Notes under the pieces: generated by a model | What the model was told of the DNA's origin: nothing | The model's input: the letters and a program-made list of their open reading frames with translations, nothing else | The model's database searches: none | Assembly (NCBI GenBank): GCA_017303635.1 | Contig: JAFLCG010000025.1 | Coordinates: 1 to 56,925, forward strand | Source: Anaerolineae bacterium | GTDB lineage: Bacteria; Chloroflexota; Anaerolineae; Aggregatilineales; Phototrophicaceae | Direction of reading: 5' to 3' | Length of the DNA: 56,925 bases | Shown here: positions 34,586-42,765 of the stretch, in pieces | How positions within the stretch are numbered: position 1 is the stretch's first letter | How the letters are laid out: each line of letters begins with the position of its first letter | Made by a program: the position numbers and the translations under genes

Positions 34586-37027
34586 TCAACCCGGTTCCAG
34601 TGCTCCCTGTAGATGTTGGATCAACAGATGAATATTAGGTTCAACTAGCATCTGCAGATGATCCTGAGTTTCCATTTGGATAACCACGATACCGGTTTGA
34701 ACCACCGCATTCCAACCAAAATCCAGGCTGTAGTGTAATTCCGGATACGTACCCCGGATTAGCACAACGTGACCTGAATATGGGTGTGGCGTATAGGCAT
34801 CATTCAATTGGCCATTGAGTTGTAACAGGCGGCGTTGACGGAGGCGAGCAGGTACAGAGCGGCGAGATTTTTCCAACACATCAAAAGCCATGCGTTCAAC
34901 GATTCGACTGCCGTCGATGTAGCGCCGCTCAACTTCCCACTTCGCCCGCCGTTTGACACGCCCAACCAGATATTTGACCTTATCGGAAAACGAAGCTTGA
35001 GCCAATTGCGCTTGATGCCGGGCAAACCGCTGCTGGGTAGTGGGCTGTGGTGCATAACCGGGTAAAACCGCATCCAGCAGGATCAGGGTTTCGACCATTT
35101 CCCCAATCTTTCGAAACTGCTGGGCCATCTCAAAAGCGACCACCCCACCAAAACAGAATCCGCCTAGATGGTAAGGTCCATGTGGCTGTACTGATTGAAT
35201 TTCCCGAACGTATAGACTAGCAATTTCTTCAACACTGACCGGGAGTTGCTGGCCATCTTCAATACCTGGTTCCTGTAACCCATATAACGGGCGTTCTGAA
35301 TCGAGATAGCGGGCCACATCGCTGTAACCAAACAGACCACCACCGCCATGATGTACCAAGTACAGCGGGGCTTTGCTACCTGAAGCCTTGATTGGTATCA
35401 AGGATGACCAGGGTGGCAGCGGACTGCCATCCGCCAGTAGATTGGCAAGTTGCTCAATAGTTGGTGCCGTGAACAGTGTTGCCACTGGCAACTCGCGGTT
35501 AAAAGCCTGCCGTATTCGGCTTACCAGTTGAACTGCCTGAAAAGAACTCGCCCCCAGTTCAAAGAGGTTATCGTGAATACTAAAGGACTCATGCCCCAGC
35601 ACAGCTGCCCATAGGTTAAACAGACGCGCTTCTAACCCATTGCGGGGTGCTACTCGCCTGGAATCCGCTGCTAATTCAACAGTCTGAGCTTCGGCTTTGC
35701 TTGCAAAAACAAAACCACCAGCCTGTAAGTGTTCCAAATATTGAATCGGCGTAGAACCAGGCGCGTTAGTCAACCCTTCGAGGATGCGCACCAGAGCCAA
35801 TTGGAACTGGGTTACTGCCGCGACTGAATAACGCTGCTCCTGGTAAGTGAGCAGAATCAATAAGCCATCTGGGTCATCGGCTGCAGTCAAAGTTAGTGGA
35901 AAATTAGTTTGCAGGCTGGCACGCTCAAGCCGCAATTGGAACGTCGACGCAGGTTGATTGACAGGTGCCTGATACAAAAACAGCGTTTCAGACCAGGTAT
36001 CTGAAGCAGGCAGTTCACTCCACTCCTGAAGTTGTTGCGGGGACATATGACCATAAGATTGAATCGCCTGCTGACGTTCCTGAAGGGTTTGCAACCAGGT
36101 TGTCAGCGAATGCTCTGCGGAAAAGCTTACCCGTAGCGGCAGATTATTGATGAAAGGGCCAATTATCCCTTCCACTCCAGGCAGTGTCGGCGGACGACCG
36201 GAAACGGTAATCCCTAACAGCAAGTCTTCGGTACCAGTGACCAAACCATGTAGAAGCGCCCAAGCTCCCATCACTACTGTGCTCAAGGTCAGGCGATGTT
36301 CCGCGGCATATTGGCGCAGACGGGCACTAAAGTTCGCATCCAGCCGATAGCTTTTCTCCCCTAGCGAGTCCGTTTTAACTGTTCGGCTCGCGCTATCCAA
36401 GCGTGTGGTATGTGTGATCCCTTGCAGTTCTGCCCGCCAAAAATGCTCCGCTGTGGCGGCATCCTGTTGTGCTAACCACCGAATGTAATCCCGAAACGGC
36501 CGCCGGGTCTCCAGACGTGCTGGCCGACCCGTCTTCTGTGCGTCGTAAAGGGTAGCGATCTCCGTCATCAGTAGGCCAATACACCACCGATCCAAGACAA
36601 GATGATGGCTACTCCAGATGAGTGTGTAACAGCTATCTGCCCGACGGCATAGACAAAAGCGCATTAGAGGCGCACGGTTGAGTTCAAACCCGCGATGTCG
36701 GTCTTCCTGCAGAACTTGATCGAGTCGCGCTTCCTGCTCTTCAGTGGACAGTGTCCGCCAATCGAGATGCTGCCAGTCGAGTGTCACCGACTCTCGAACA
36801 ACCTGCATTGGTTCCTTTAAACCTTCCCACAGAAACATCGTTCGCAGAATAGGATGGCGCTTGAGGAGCTCATTCCAGCACTGTTCATAAACAACTGCAT
36901 CAAAATCACCCTCCACCCTGTAGACAACCTGGTTAAAAAGCAAGTCGTTTCCCCGCCGTGCCAGCGAATGAACCAACATCAGTTCCTGCATCGGGGAGAG
37001 TGGATAGATGTCACTGACATTTTTCAT
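34586..37027 (-). CDS. NRPS termination protein, C-T-TE without an A domain (813 aa)
   Basis: A condensation domain (~1-430) has HHLVLD at 141-146; the usual Gly after Asp is Arg. A carrier domain (~455-530) has LGASS with Ser495 as the pantetheine site. A thioesterase (~545-813) has GFCFGG, with Cys625 where most thioesterases have Ser. There is no adenylation domain. It follows the A(C)-T-E gene by 23 bases, so its C domain should accept a D-configured peptide from the E domain and pass it to a carrier whose own monomer, if any, is loaded in trans. The thioesterase would release the product by hydrolysis, cyclisation or beta-lactone formation. The domains are clear; the chemistry is inferred. 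Confidence 0.9.
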   Translation of the reverse strand: MKNVSDIYPLSPMQELMLVHSLARRGNDLLFNQVVYRVEGDFDAVVYEQCWNELLKRHPILRTMFLWEGLKEPMQVVRESVTLDWQHLDWRTLSTEEQEARLDQVLQEDRHRGFELNRAPLMRFCLCRRADSCYTLIWSSHHLVLDRWCIGLLMTEIATLYDAQKTGRPARLETRRPFRDYIRWLAQQDAATAEHFWRAELQGITHTTRLDSASRTVKTDSLGEKSYRLDANFSARLRQYAAEHRLTLSTVVMGAWALLHGLVTGTEDLLLGITVSGRPPTLPGVEGIIGPFINNLPLRVSFSAEHSLTTWLQTLQERQQAIQSYGHMSPQQLQEWSELPASDTWSETLFLYQAPVNQPASTFQLRLERASLQTNFPLTLTAADDPDGLLILLTYQEQRYSVAAVTQFQLALVRILEGLTNAPGSTPIQYLEHLQAGGFVFASKAEAQTVELAADSRRVAPRNGLEARLFNLWAAVLGHESFSIHDNLFELGASSFQAVQLVSRIRQAFNRELPVATLFTAPTIEQLANLLADGSPLPPWSSLIPIKASGSKAPLYLVHHGGGGLFGYSDVARYLDSERPLYGLQEPGIEDGQQLPVSVEEIASLYVREIQSVQPHGPYHLGGFCFGGVVAFEMAQQFRKIGEMVETLILLDAVLPGYAPQPTTQQRFARHQAQLAQASFSDKVKYLVGRVKRRAKWEVERRYIDGSRIVERMAFDVLEKSRRSVPARLRQRRLLQLNGQLNDAYTPHPYSGHVVLIRGTYPELHYSLDFGWNAVVQTGIVVIQMETQDHLQMLVEPNIHLLIQHLQGALEPG

Positions 37028-37050
37028 AGTGATGAGTGGCTCCGAAGAGG

Positions 37051-39039
37051 TCAGTTATCTAATGCATCGAGCAAACCGGCGATCTGTTCAAAGCTATCCG
37101 CATTGAGATCTGCCAACGGGAAATCCGAAACTGAGTGACCGCCCGCCTGGGGCGAGGCACAATGATCAATGATGGCGTGCAGTGCTTGATGGAACCGACG
37201 GGCCAACTGTTGGATAGTCACTTCGTCTTGAACGTTACTGCTATACGACCAGCGGCTCTGGAAGCGACCATCTCGAACGAAAGCATTGATTTCAATCAGA
37301 TAGCGCCGCTGATCCTGTGGAAAACGTGCCTCGCCGACCGCATCCGCTTCCAGCGAGAATCCATCTAATCCACTGAGCAGGTTATCGGTCTGGCCGAGAT
37401 AATTGAACAGAACCTCCGGCTCTGCCATGCCGGTCAATTGCGTTCCATAGCGTGATGAATACTTGAGTAACCCATAGCTCATTCCGTTTTGTGGTAAAGC
37501 TCGCAGTTGTTCTTTGACCCCCAGGAGATTCTGACCAAGATCTGGCCCTGACGGCAGTTCCAGCCATACTGGGAATACACTCGTGAACCAGCCGACTGTA
37601 CGGCTGACATCGACGCCGTCAAACAGCGTTTCCCGCCCATGTCCTTCCAGCGCAAAGAGGACCGAATTCGTTTGCAGCCAATCACCGAGCGTTTGTGCCA
37701 GCGCTGTCAGTAACACATCATTGATCTGAGTGTGATACACCCCTGGCACATCTTCAAGTAAGGCTCGTGTCTCCGATTCAGAGAGCTCCTGTGTGATCAT
37801 GCAGGCTGAAGCTATGGTATTGACCACATCACCAGCCCCCTGATTACGGGGCAGTGCCGGTGCCTGCTGGAAACCACTTCCCAACCAGTAATCCAGATAT
37901 TTACTTACTGAGTCCGACTCCGCGTAAGCCTTTAGCTGTTGACTCCAGACCCGGAAGGAAGTTGATTTGGATGGCAACGCAATTGGCTGCCTCTTGCGCC
38001 GTTGATCTAAGGCGGTATGTAAGTCTTCCAGCAGTACCCGCCAGGAGATACCATCAACCACCAGGTGGTGTAGGACAAGCAGCAGCGCCTCTTGAGACTC
38101 GCTCAAACGGATATGTGTTAGGCGCAGCAGGTCAGCTTTCCCCAGTTGTAGTGACTGATGTTGCAGGGTCGCTGCTTGCTCGATCAAGGCCCGTTGTTCG
38201 GCAACTGATTTGCCTCGCAGGTCGAGCAGCGTTACAGGTAGTTCACTCGGTAAACCTACCTGTTCCTGTGTCCAGCGATTATCCTGCTGGATGAACCGCG
38301 TTCGGAGCGCATCGTGTTGCCCCAACAGCGCCTGGATGGCCTCCTGTAGTGCATCCGACGCGATCGGCTCCCGCAGGCGTAGCAGAATCGCCTGGTTCCA
38401 CTGTTCAGGCCGTTGAAGCTGATTTTCAAAGAACCAGTGCTGGATGGGCGTCAGCAGGACGGGACCAGTCACTAAACCCTGCTCCGCGGTGGCCTGGCTC
38501 GGTTGACTGGCGGCTACCACGGATGCCAATTCACCAATGGTTGGGTGCTTGAACAACAGTGCCGGCGTGAGTTCCATTCCGGCCTGCCGAGCGCGGGCAA
38601 CGATCTGAATGCTGAGGATCGAGTCCCCACCGATTTCAAAGAAATTATCATGCAGGCTGAGCATATCCAGGCCAAGCACCTCCGACCAAATGCGCGCCAA
38701 TGCTTGCTCGATTTCACTAGCAGGTTCAGCATAACTGGCTTGCCCCCCGCTGACCGGGGTCAGTTCCATACTCGCTAAAGCCTGCCTGTCAACTTTTCCG
38801 TTGGGAGTCAGGGGTAATGAGTCCAATGGCAAAATGAGGCTCGGCACCATGTAATCGGGCAGGCGAGTTGTCAAATCATCGCGTACTGCGCTTGGATCAA
38901 TCGCCTTCCCAGATCCAGGAACCACAAAAGCGACCAAACGGGTATTGATCGGGCCACTGCTTTGCGGCTGGATTTGTGCTGCCAGTTGGGCACGCTGCTG
39001 CGGACTGAGACGCTGCAGACGCTGAATCAGATCACTCAT
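37051..39039 (-). CDS. NRPS fragment: A-domain C-terminal part, T, epimerisation domain (662 aa)
   Basis: The protein begins, after a 30-residue helical lead, with TRLVAFVV and then A9 (LPDYMVP, 60-66) and A10 (NGKVDR, 80-85), so it is only the C-terminal lid of an A domain; Lys82 is the A10 lysine needed for adenylation. A carrier domain (~105-175) has GGDS with Ser140. An epimerisation domain follows (~190-640) with HHLVVDGISW (from 324), EGHGRE and a VLFNYLGQ motif. The matching A-domain core lies on the 39825-42758 gene, and a methyltransferase gene sits between them. The ATG directly follows the TAG stop of the methyltransferase gene in the same frame. It should carry the second extender residue and set it to D. 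Confidence 0.9.
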   Translation of the reverse strand: MSDLIQRLQRLSPQQRAQLAAQIQPQSSGPINTRLVAFVVPGSGKAIDPSAVRDDLTTRLPDYMVPSLILPLDSLPLTPNGKVDRQALASMELTPVSGGQASYAEPASEIEQALARIWSEVLGLDMLSLHDNFFEIGGDSILSIQIVARARQAGMELTPALLFKHPTIGELASVVAASQPSQATAEQGLVTGPVLLTPIQHWFFENQLQRPEQWNQAILLRLREPIASDALQEAIQALLGQHDALRTRFIQQDNRWTQEQVGLPSELPVTLLDLRGKSVAEQRALIEQAATLQHQSLQLGKADLLRLTHIRLSESQEALLLVLHHLVVDGISWRVLLEDLHTALDQRRKRQPIALPSKSTSFRVWSQQLKAYAESDSVSKYLDYWLGSGFQQAPALPRNQGAGDVVNTIASACMITQELSESETRALLEDVPGVYHTQINDVLLTALAQTLGDWLQTNSVLFALEGHGRETLFDGVDVSRTVGWFTSVFPVWLELPSGPDLGQNLLGVKEQLRALPQNGMSYGLLKYSSRYGTQLTGMAEPEVLFNYLGQTDNLLSGLDGFSLEADAVGEARFPQDQRRYLIEINAFVRDGRFQSRWSYSSNVQDEVTIQQLARRFHQALHAIIDHCASPQAGGHSVSDFPLADLNADSFEQIAGLLDALDN

Positions 39040-39828
39040 CTATTTCACTGCCCCCACAATCACCATTGAGTCCGACCACCAGGTATCCCGCACATCCTGT
39101 GGCATCTGCAATGCTTGCAGGTGAACGCTAAAGCTGCTGAAATAGCGCAGCAAAGCACGCTGATGCCCACGACTGAGCGAGTCGATCTCATTGGTCATGT
39201 AACTAAAGATCCCGCCTGGGCGCAGATACCGTGCTGCTGTAGGGAAGAAATGCTCGGCAAAGGTCGCGCTGTTGGCAACTAGTTCCAGATATTCCTGTTC
39301 ATTCAGGGGATAGGTATGGAAAAAGATAGCGTCATATTCACCAAATTGGTCGGTCACATCTTGCCAGCGGCCTTCCAGCAACCGGATATCCTTACCGGGG
39401 TAGTTGGCCTTCCACTCGTGAAAGCGCTCAATAACTGATTCATTACATTCCACTATCGTATGGGATTTTACGCCCATCTCTTGAATCATCCCGGCAGATA
39501 CTCCACGCCCGAAACCAATCTCCAGCAGGTCACCGTGCCCTGCCGTAGCGACCGCTGCCATCGCCCGCATCAGCGGGATTTGCCAGTCTTCCATAATGGC
39601 TTCATCGGTCAGGTCAGCATGTGTGCGCTCCTGCACTTGCAGCGTATCCAGACCCGGCACAAATCGCGCTGCCAGCCGATGAAGTTGATTCAAGTCATCA
39701 GCAAATTCAGCGACTGCTTTATTGAGCAGCGCATTCCGCTGCGACTCGCGCGGCGGCGCGATAAAGCGGTCATTCTTGACATCCAACACAATCTCAAAAT
39801 CAGCGGTGCGGCGGAGTTTACGGCTCAT
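39040..39828 (-). CDS. SAM-dependent methyltransferase between the two halves of a split A domain (262 aa)
   Basis: A class I Rossmann methyltransferase with motif I EIGFGRGVSAG (from 103), acidic motif II VECNES, and YDAIFFHTYPLN (motif IV region); it resembles the guanidinoacetate N-methyltransferase group. There are no membrane segments. Its ATG overlaps the preceding NRPS stop (ATGA) and its TAG is immediately followed in frame by the ATG of the A(C)-T-E gene. Methyltransferase domains are known to be inserted into NRPS A domains between A8 and A9; here the methyltransferase occupies that genetic position as a separate protein. The likely substrate is the PCP-bound second amino acid (N- or side-chain methylation). 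Confidence 0.88.
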   Translation of the reverse strand: MSRKLRRTADFEIVLDVKNDRFIAPPRESQRNALLNKAVAEFADDLNQLHRLAARFVPGLDTLQVQERTHADLTDEAIMEDWQIPLMRAMAAVATAGHGDLLEIGFGRGVSAGMIQEMGVKSHTIVECNESVIERFHEWKANYPGKDIRLLEGRWQDVTDQFGEYDAIFFHTYPLNEQEYLELVANSATFAEHFFPTAARYLRPGGIFSYMTNEIDSLSRGHQRALLRYFSSFSVHLQALQMPQDVRDTWWSDSMVIVGAVK

Positions 39829-42758
39829 ATGGTTATGCTTTCAGGTGATACGGATGAACTCAATTCGAGTGCCGTCAGCAGGTGTAGTCCTTTGTCCCCG
39901 GCAGCTTCTAAAGCCGCGGCCAATTCATCCAGATCGTCCGGATCGAGCGCGGGCGGTGCCTCGGCTCGCGCAATCACCACTGCCTGACCGATACCCTCCA
40001 GATCGAGCAGCACTGCTTCGATTTCTTCAAGTTCGATGCGATGTCCACGAATCTTTACCTGCTGATCGACCCGACCGAGGAAGGCCAATTGACCATCCGG
40101 TTGCCAACGCACCAGATCACCCGTGCGGTACAGCCGTTCCGTATTGCGGAAGGGGTTTGCAATGAAACGCTCGGCGGTCAATTCTGGTCGGTTGAGATAG
40201 CCAGCGGTCAAGCCTTCGCCGCCGATGTAAAGTTCTCCAGCGACTCCCAGCGGCACTGGCTGCTGCTGGGAATCCAGCACATAGACTTGCATATTGGGGA
40301 TGGGTTTGCCAATCGGCACCGCACTTCCGCTAAAGTCCGCAGGGATGGCGCAAGCCGCCGCCCAAACGGTGCCTTCAGTCGGGCCGTATTCGTTATAGAG
40401 CGTGGTACGAGGCAGCAGTCGGTAATGAGCGCGCACCAAATCTGCTGTACAGGCTTCCCCAGCGACGATCACGGTCTTGAGTGAGCCGAGATTGCCCGCG
40501 TCGCCATGTTCCAGCAGCAGATAGTAGAGCGATGGCAGGCATAACATGTGGCTGATGTTATGCCGGGCAATCAGCGCTGCAATGTCATAGACGTCCTGTT
40601 CCTGCTTCTGTCGAGGCAGCACGAGCGTCCCACCCTGGCAGAGCGACCAGAATAAGCCAACCACCGAGCTATCGAACGCAAACGATGACAATAGCAGGAA
40701 GCGTTTGACTGGCTCCGGGTAGAAATGGAATCGGGCAGTGGTCGAATGTACCAAATTACGGTGGCTGATCGGCACACCTTTAGGTTTGCCAGTCGAGCCA
40801 GAAGTGTAGATTACGTATGCCGGGTGATCAGGCGTGACCGGTACAATCGGACGGGTTGTAGGTTGGCTACTGACCTGCGTACCGAGACTATCCAGTACGA
40901 CGATTCGGGCATCTGAAGCAGGTAGTATGCCTTTGAGATGCGGCTGGGTGATAACCACTGGTGCAGCCGTATCCGCCAGCACAAACGCCAGCCGATCTTG
41001 CGGGTAAGCCGGGTCTAGTGGCACATAGGCCGCCCCGGCTTTGAGAATGCCGACGATGCCGACAATCATCTCCACCGAGCGTTCGACGCACAATGCCACC
41101 CGATCGCCGGGCTGAACACCCAGACCAATCAGATGATGTGCCAGTTGGTTTGCCCGCATGTCCAATTGAGCGTAGGTTATAGTCTCGCGCTCATAAATCA
41201 CCGCCAGGGCATTTGGAGTCTGGTCGGCATACGCCTCGATCAGGTTGTGGATGCGCTGATCGCGGGGGTAGTCTGCTTCAGTCGCATTCCAGTCATTCAC
41301 AAGCCGGTGTTGTTCAGCAGCACTCATCAGTGGCAGTCGGCTGACTAAACAAGATGGATTTTCCAGCGCGGCACTGAGCAGAGTCCCAGCATGATTCAGC
41401 ATACGGTCAATCGTCGCTGCGTCAAACAGATCACTAGCGTACTCCATCGCTAACCGTAACCCTTCCGCCTGCCGGGTGACGAACAGCGTCAGGTCAAACT
41501 TGGCGACGCCGCCATCCACTGGGATTACCTCTGTAGTCAGTCCCGGCAAACGCTGCAACACTGCAGTCTCTTCTTGATAGACCAGCATGACCTGGAAGAG
41601 TGGGTTATAGCTCAGGTCACGGCGCGGATGCAGTTCATCGACCAACTTTTCAAAAGGCAGATCCGCATTGGCATAGGCATTAAGCGCCGTATCCTTTGCC
41701 CGTGCCAGCAGCGTCGCAAAAGAAGGGTTGTCGCTCAGGTCGGCCCGCAGCACCAGCGTATTCAGGAAGAAGCCGATTAACGGCTCAATCTCCGGTCGAT
41801 TGCGGTTCGCAATCGGCGTGCCGATACTGATCTGCGCCTGCCCGGTGTAACGATGAAGCAGCGCTTGGAAAGCCGCCAGCACTACCATAAACGGAGTCGC
41901 GCCTGCCTGCTGGCCGAGTGCATCCAACGCTGGCAGGATGCTGGCAGGCAAATTGATACTCCGCAGCGCTCCTCGGTAGCTCTGGACTGCCGGGCGTGGT
42001 CGATCAGTCGGTAACTGAATGAGGGGGTGTTCATCACCCAGTTGGTTTTTCCAATAGGTAAGCTGCTTCTGGATCAGGCTTTCGTTCAACCACTGACGTT
42101 GCCAGTAGGCGTAATCAGCATACTGCACTGGCAAATCCGCTAGCGTAGGTATCCGTCCCTGAGTAATGGCATCGTAAGCCGTGCCGAGTTCTCTCCAGAA
42201 AATACCATTTGACCATTCATCCGAGATGCTGTGATGCAGACTGATGAACAGCGCATAATCATCCGCCGCCAAACGCGCCAGACCGACATAAATCAGCGGC
42301 CCCTGCGCCAGGTCAAAGCGCATTTTCGCCGCCGCCACCGCCCGGCGCTGAACCTCCGCTGACTGCTCAGCATCCGACAGGTGGCTCAGATCCACCTGAT
42401 CGAGTATCGGGTGTAGGTCGGGCAATAGCCTTGGTGCAACCTTCCCACCGGTAGCAGTAAATACCGTCCGCAGGCTGTCATGGCGGTCGATTACCACTTT
42501 GATTGCCTGCTCCAGCGCTGTTACATCCAGTGCCCCCCGCAACCGGAAGGCATCGTGCATGTTATAGGCGGTGCTGGCAGGATCAAGTTGGTTGAGGAAC
42601 CATAACCGTTCCTGCGCGAACGAAAGTCGCGCCGGTTCATCAGCGGGTCGAGGGCGTATCCCGCTAAGATCTGCCGGAGGCGGACGTTTGCCCGCCAGCA
42701 GCTTTTCCAGTAAAGCGCGTTTGGCATCCGAGAGTTGTTCGCGTGAATCCGTCATCAT
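39825..42758 (-). CDS. NRPS2: C domain plus A-domain core ending after A8 (977 aa)
   Basis: The condensation domain (~40-475) has HHSISDE at 175-181. The A-domain core (~490-920) has A3 YTSGSTGKPKG, A4 FDSS, A5 NEYGPTEGT, A7 YRTGDLVRW and A8 GRVDQQVKIRGHRIELEEIE. The protein stops about 55 residues later; A9, A10 and the carrier are encoded by the 37051-39039 gene. By alignment to GrsA numbering the specificity residues read D-S-V-C-I-A-E-V-W; I do not assign a substrate. It lies 7 bases downstream of NRPS1 and overlaps the methyltransferase ATG by 4 bases. Adenylation should need the partner protein in trans. Confidence 0.9.
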   Translation of the reverse strand: MMTDSREQLSDAKRALLEKLLAGKRPPPADLSGIRPRPADEPARLSFAQERLWFLNQLDPASTAYNMHDAFRLRGALDVTALEQAIKVVIDRHDSLRTVFTATGGKVAPRLLPDLHPILDQVDLSHLSDAEQSAEVQRRAVAAAKMRFDLAQGPLIYVGLARLAADDYALFISLHHSISDEWSNGIFWRELGTAYDAITQGRIPTLADLPVQYADYAYWQRQWLNESLIQKQLTYWKNQLGDEHPLIQLPTDRPRPAVQSYRGALRSINLPASILPALDALGQQAGATPFMVVLAAFQALLHRYTGQAQISIGTPIANRNRPEIEPLIGFFLNTLVLRADLSDNPSFATLLARAKDTALNAYANADLPFEKLVDELHPRRDLSYNPLFQVMLVYQEETAVLQRLPGLTTEVIPVDGGVAKFDLTLFVTRQAEGLRLAMEYASDLFDAATIDRMLNHAGTLLSAALENPSCLVSRLPLMSAAEQHRLVNDWNATEADYPRDQRIHNLIEAYADQTPNALAVIYERETITYAQLDMRANQLAHHLIGLGVQPGDRVALCVERSVEMIVGIVGILKAGAAYVPLDPAYPQDRLAFVLADTAAPVVITQPHLKGILPASDARIVVLDSLGTQVSSQPTTRPIVPVTPDHPAYVIYTSGSTGKPKGVPISHRNLVHSTTARFHFYPEPVKRFLLLSSFAFDSSVVGLFWSLCQGGTLVLPRQKQEQDVYDIAALIARHNISHMLCLPSLYYLLLEHGDAGNLGSLKTVIVAGEACTADLVRAHYRLLPRTTLYNEYGPTEGTVWAAACAIPADFSGSAVPIGKPIPNMQVYVLDSQQQPVPLGVAGELYIGGEGLTAGYLNRPELTAERFIANPFRNTERLYRTGDLVRWQPDGQLAFLGRVDQQVKIRGHRIELEEIEAVLLDLEGIGQAVVIARAEAPPALDPDDLDELAAALEAAGDKGLHLLTALELSSSVSPESITI

Positions 42759-42765
42759 GTGTCCG

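Noticed and set aside
39825..42758. Assigning a substrate to the second A domain
   Set aside because: The residues D-S-V-C-I-A-E-V-W match no code that I recall with confidence.
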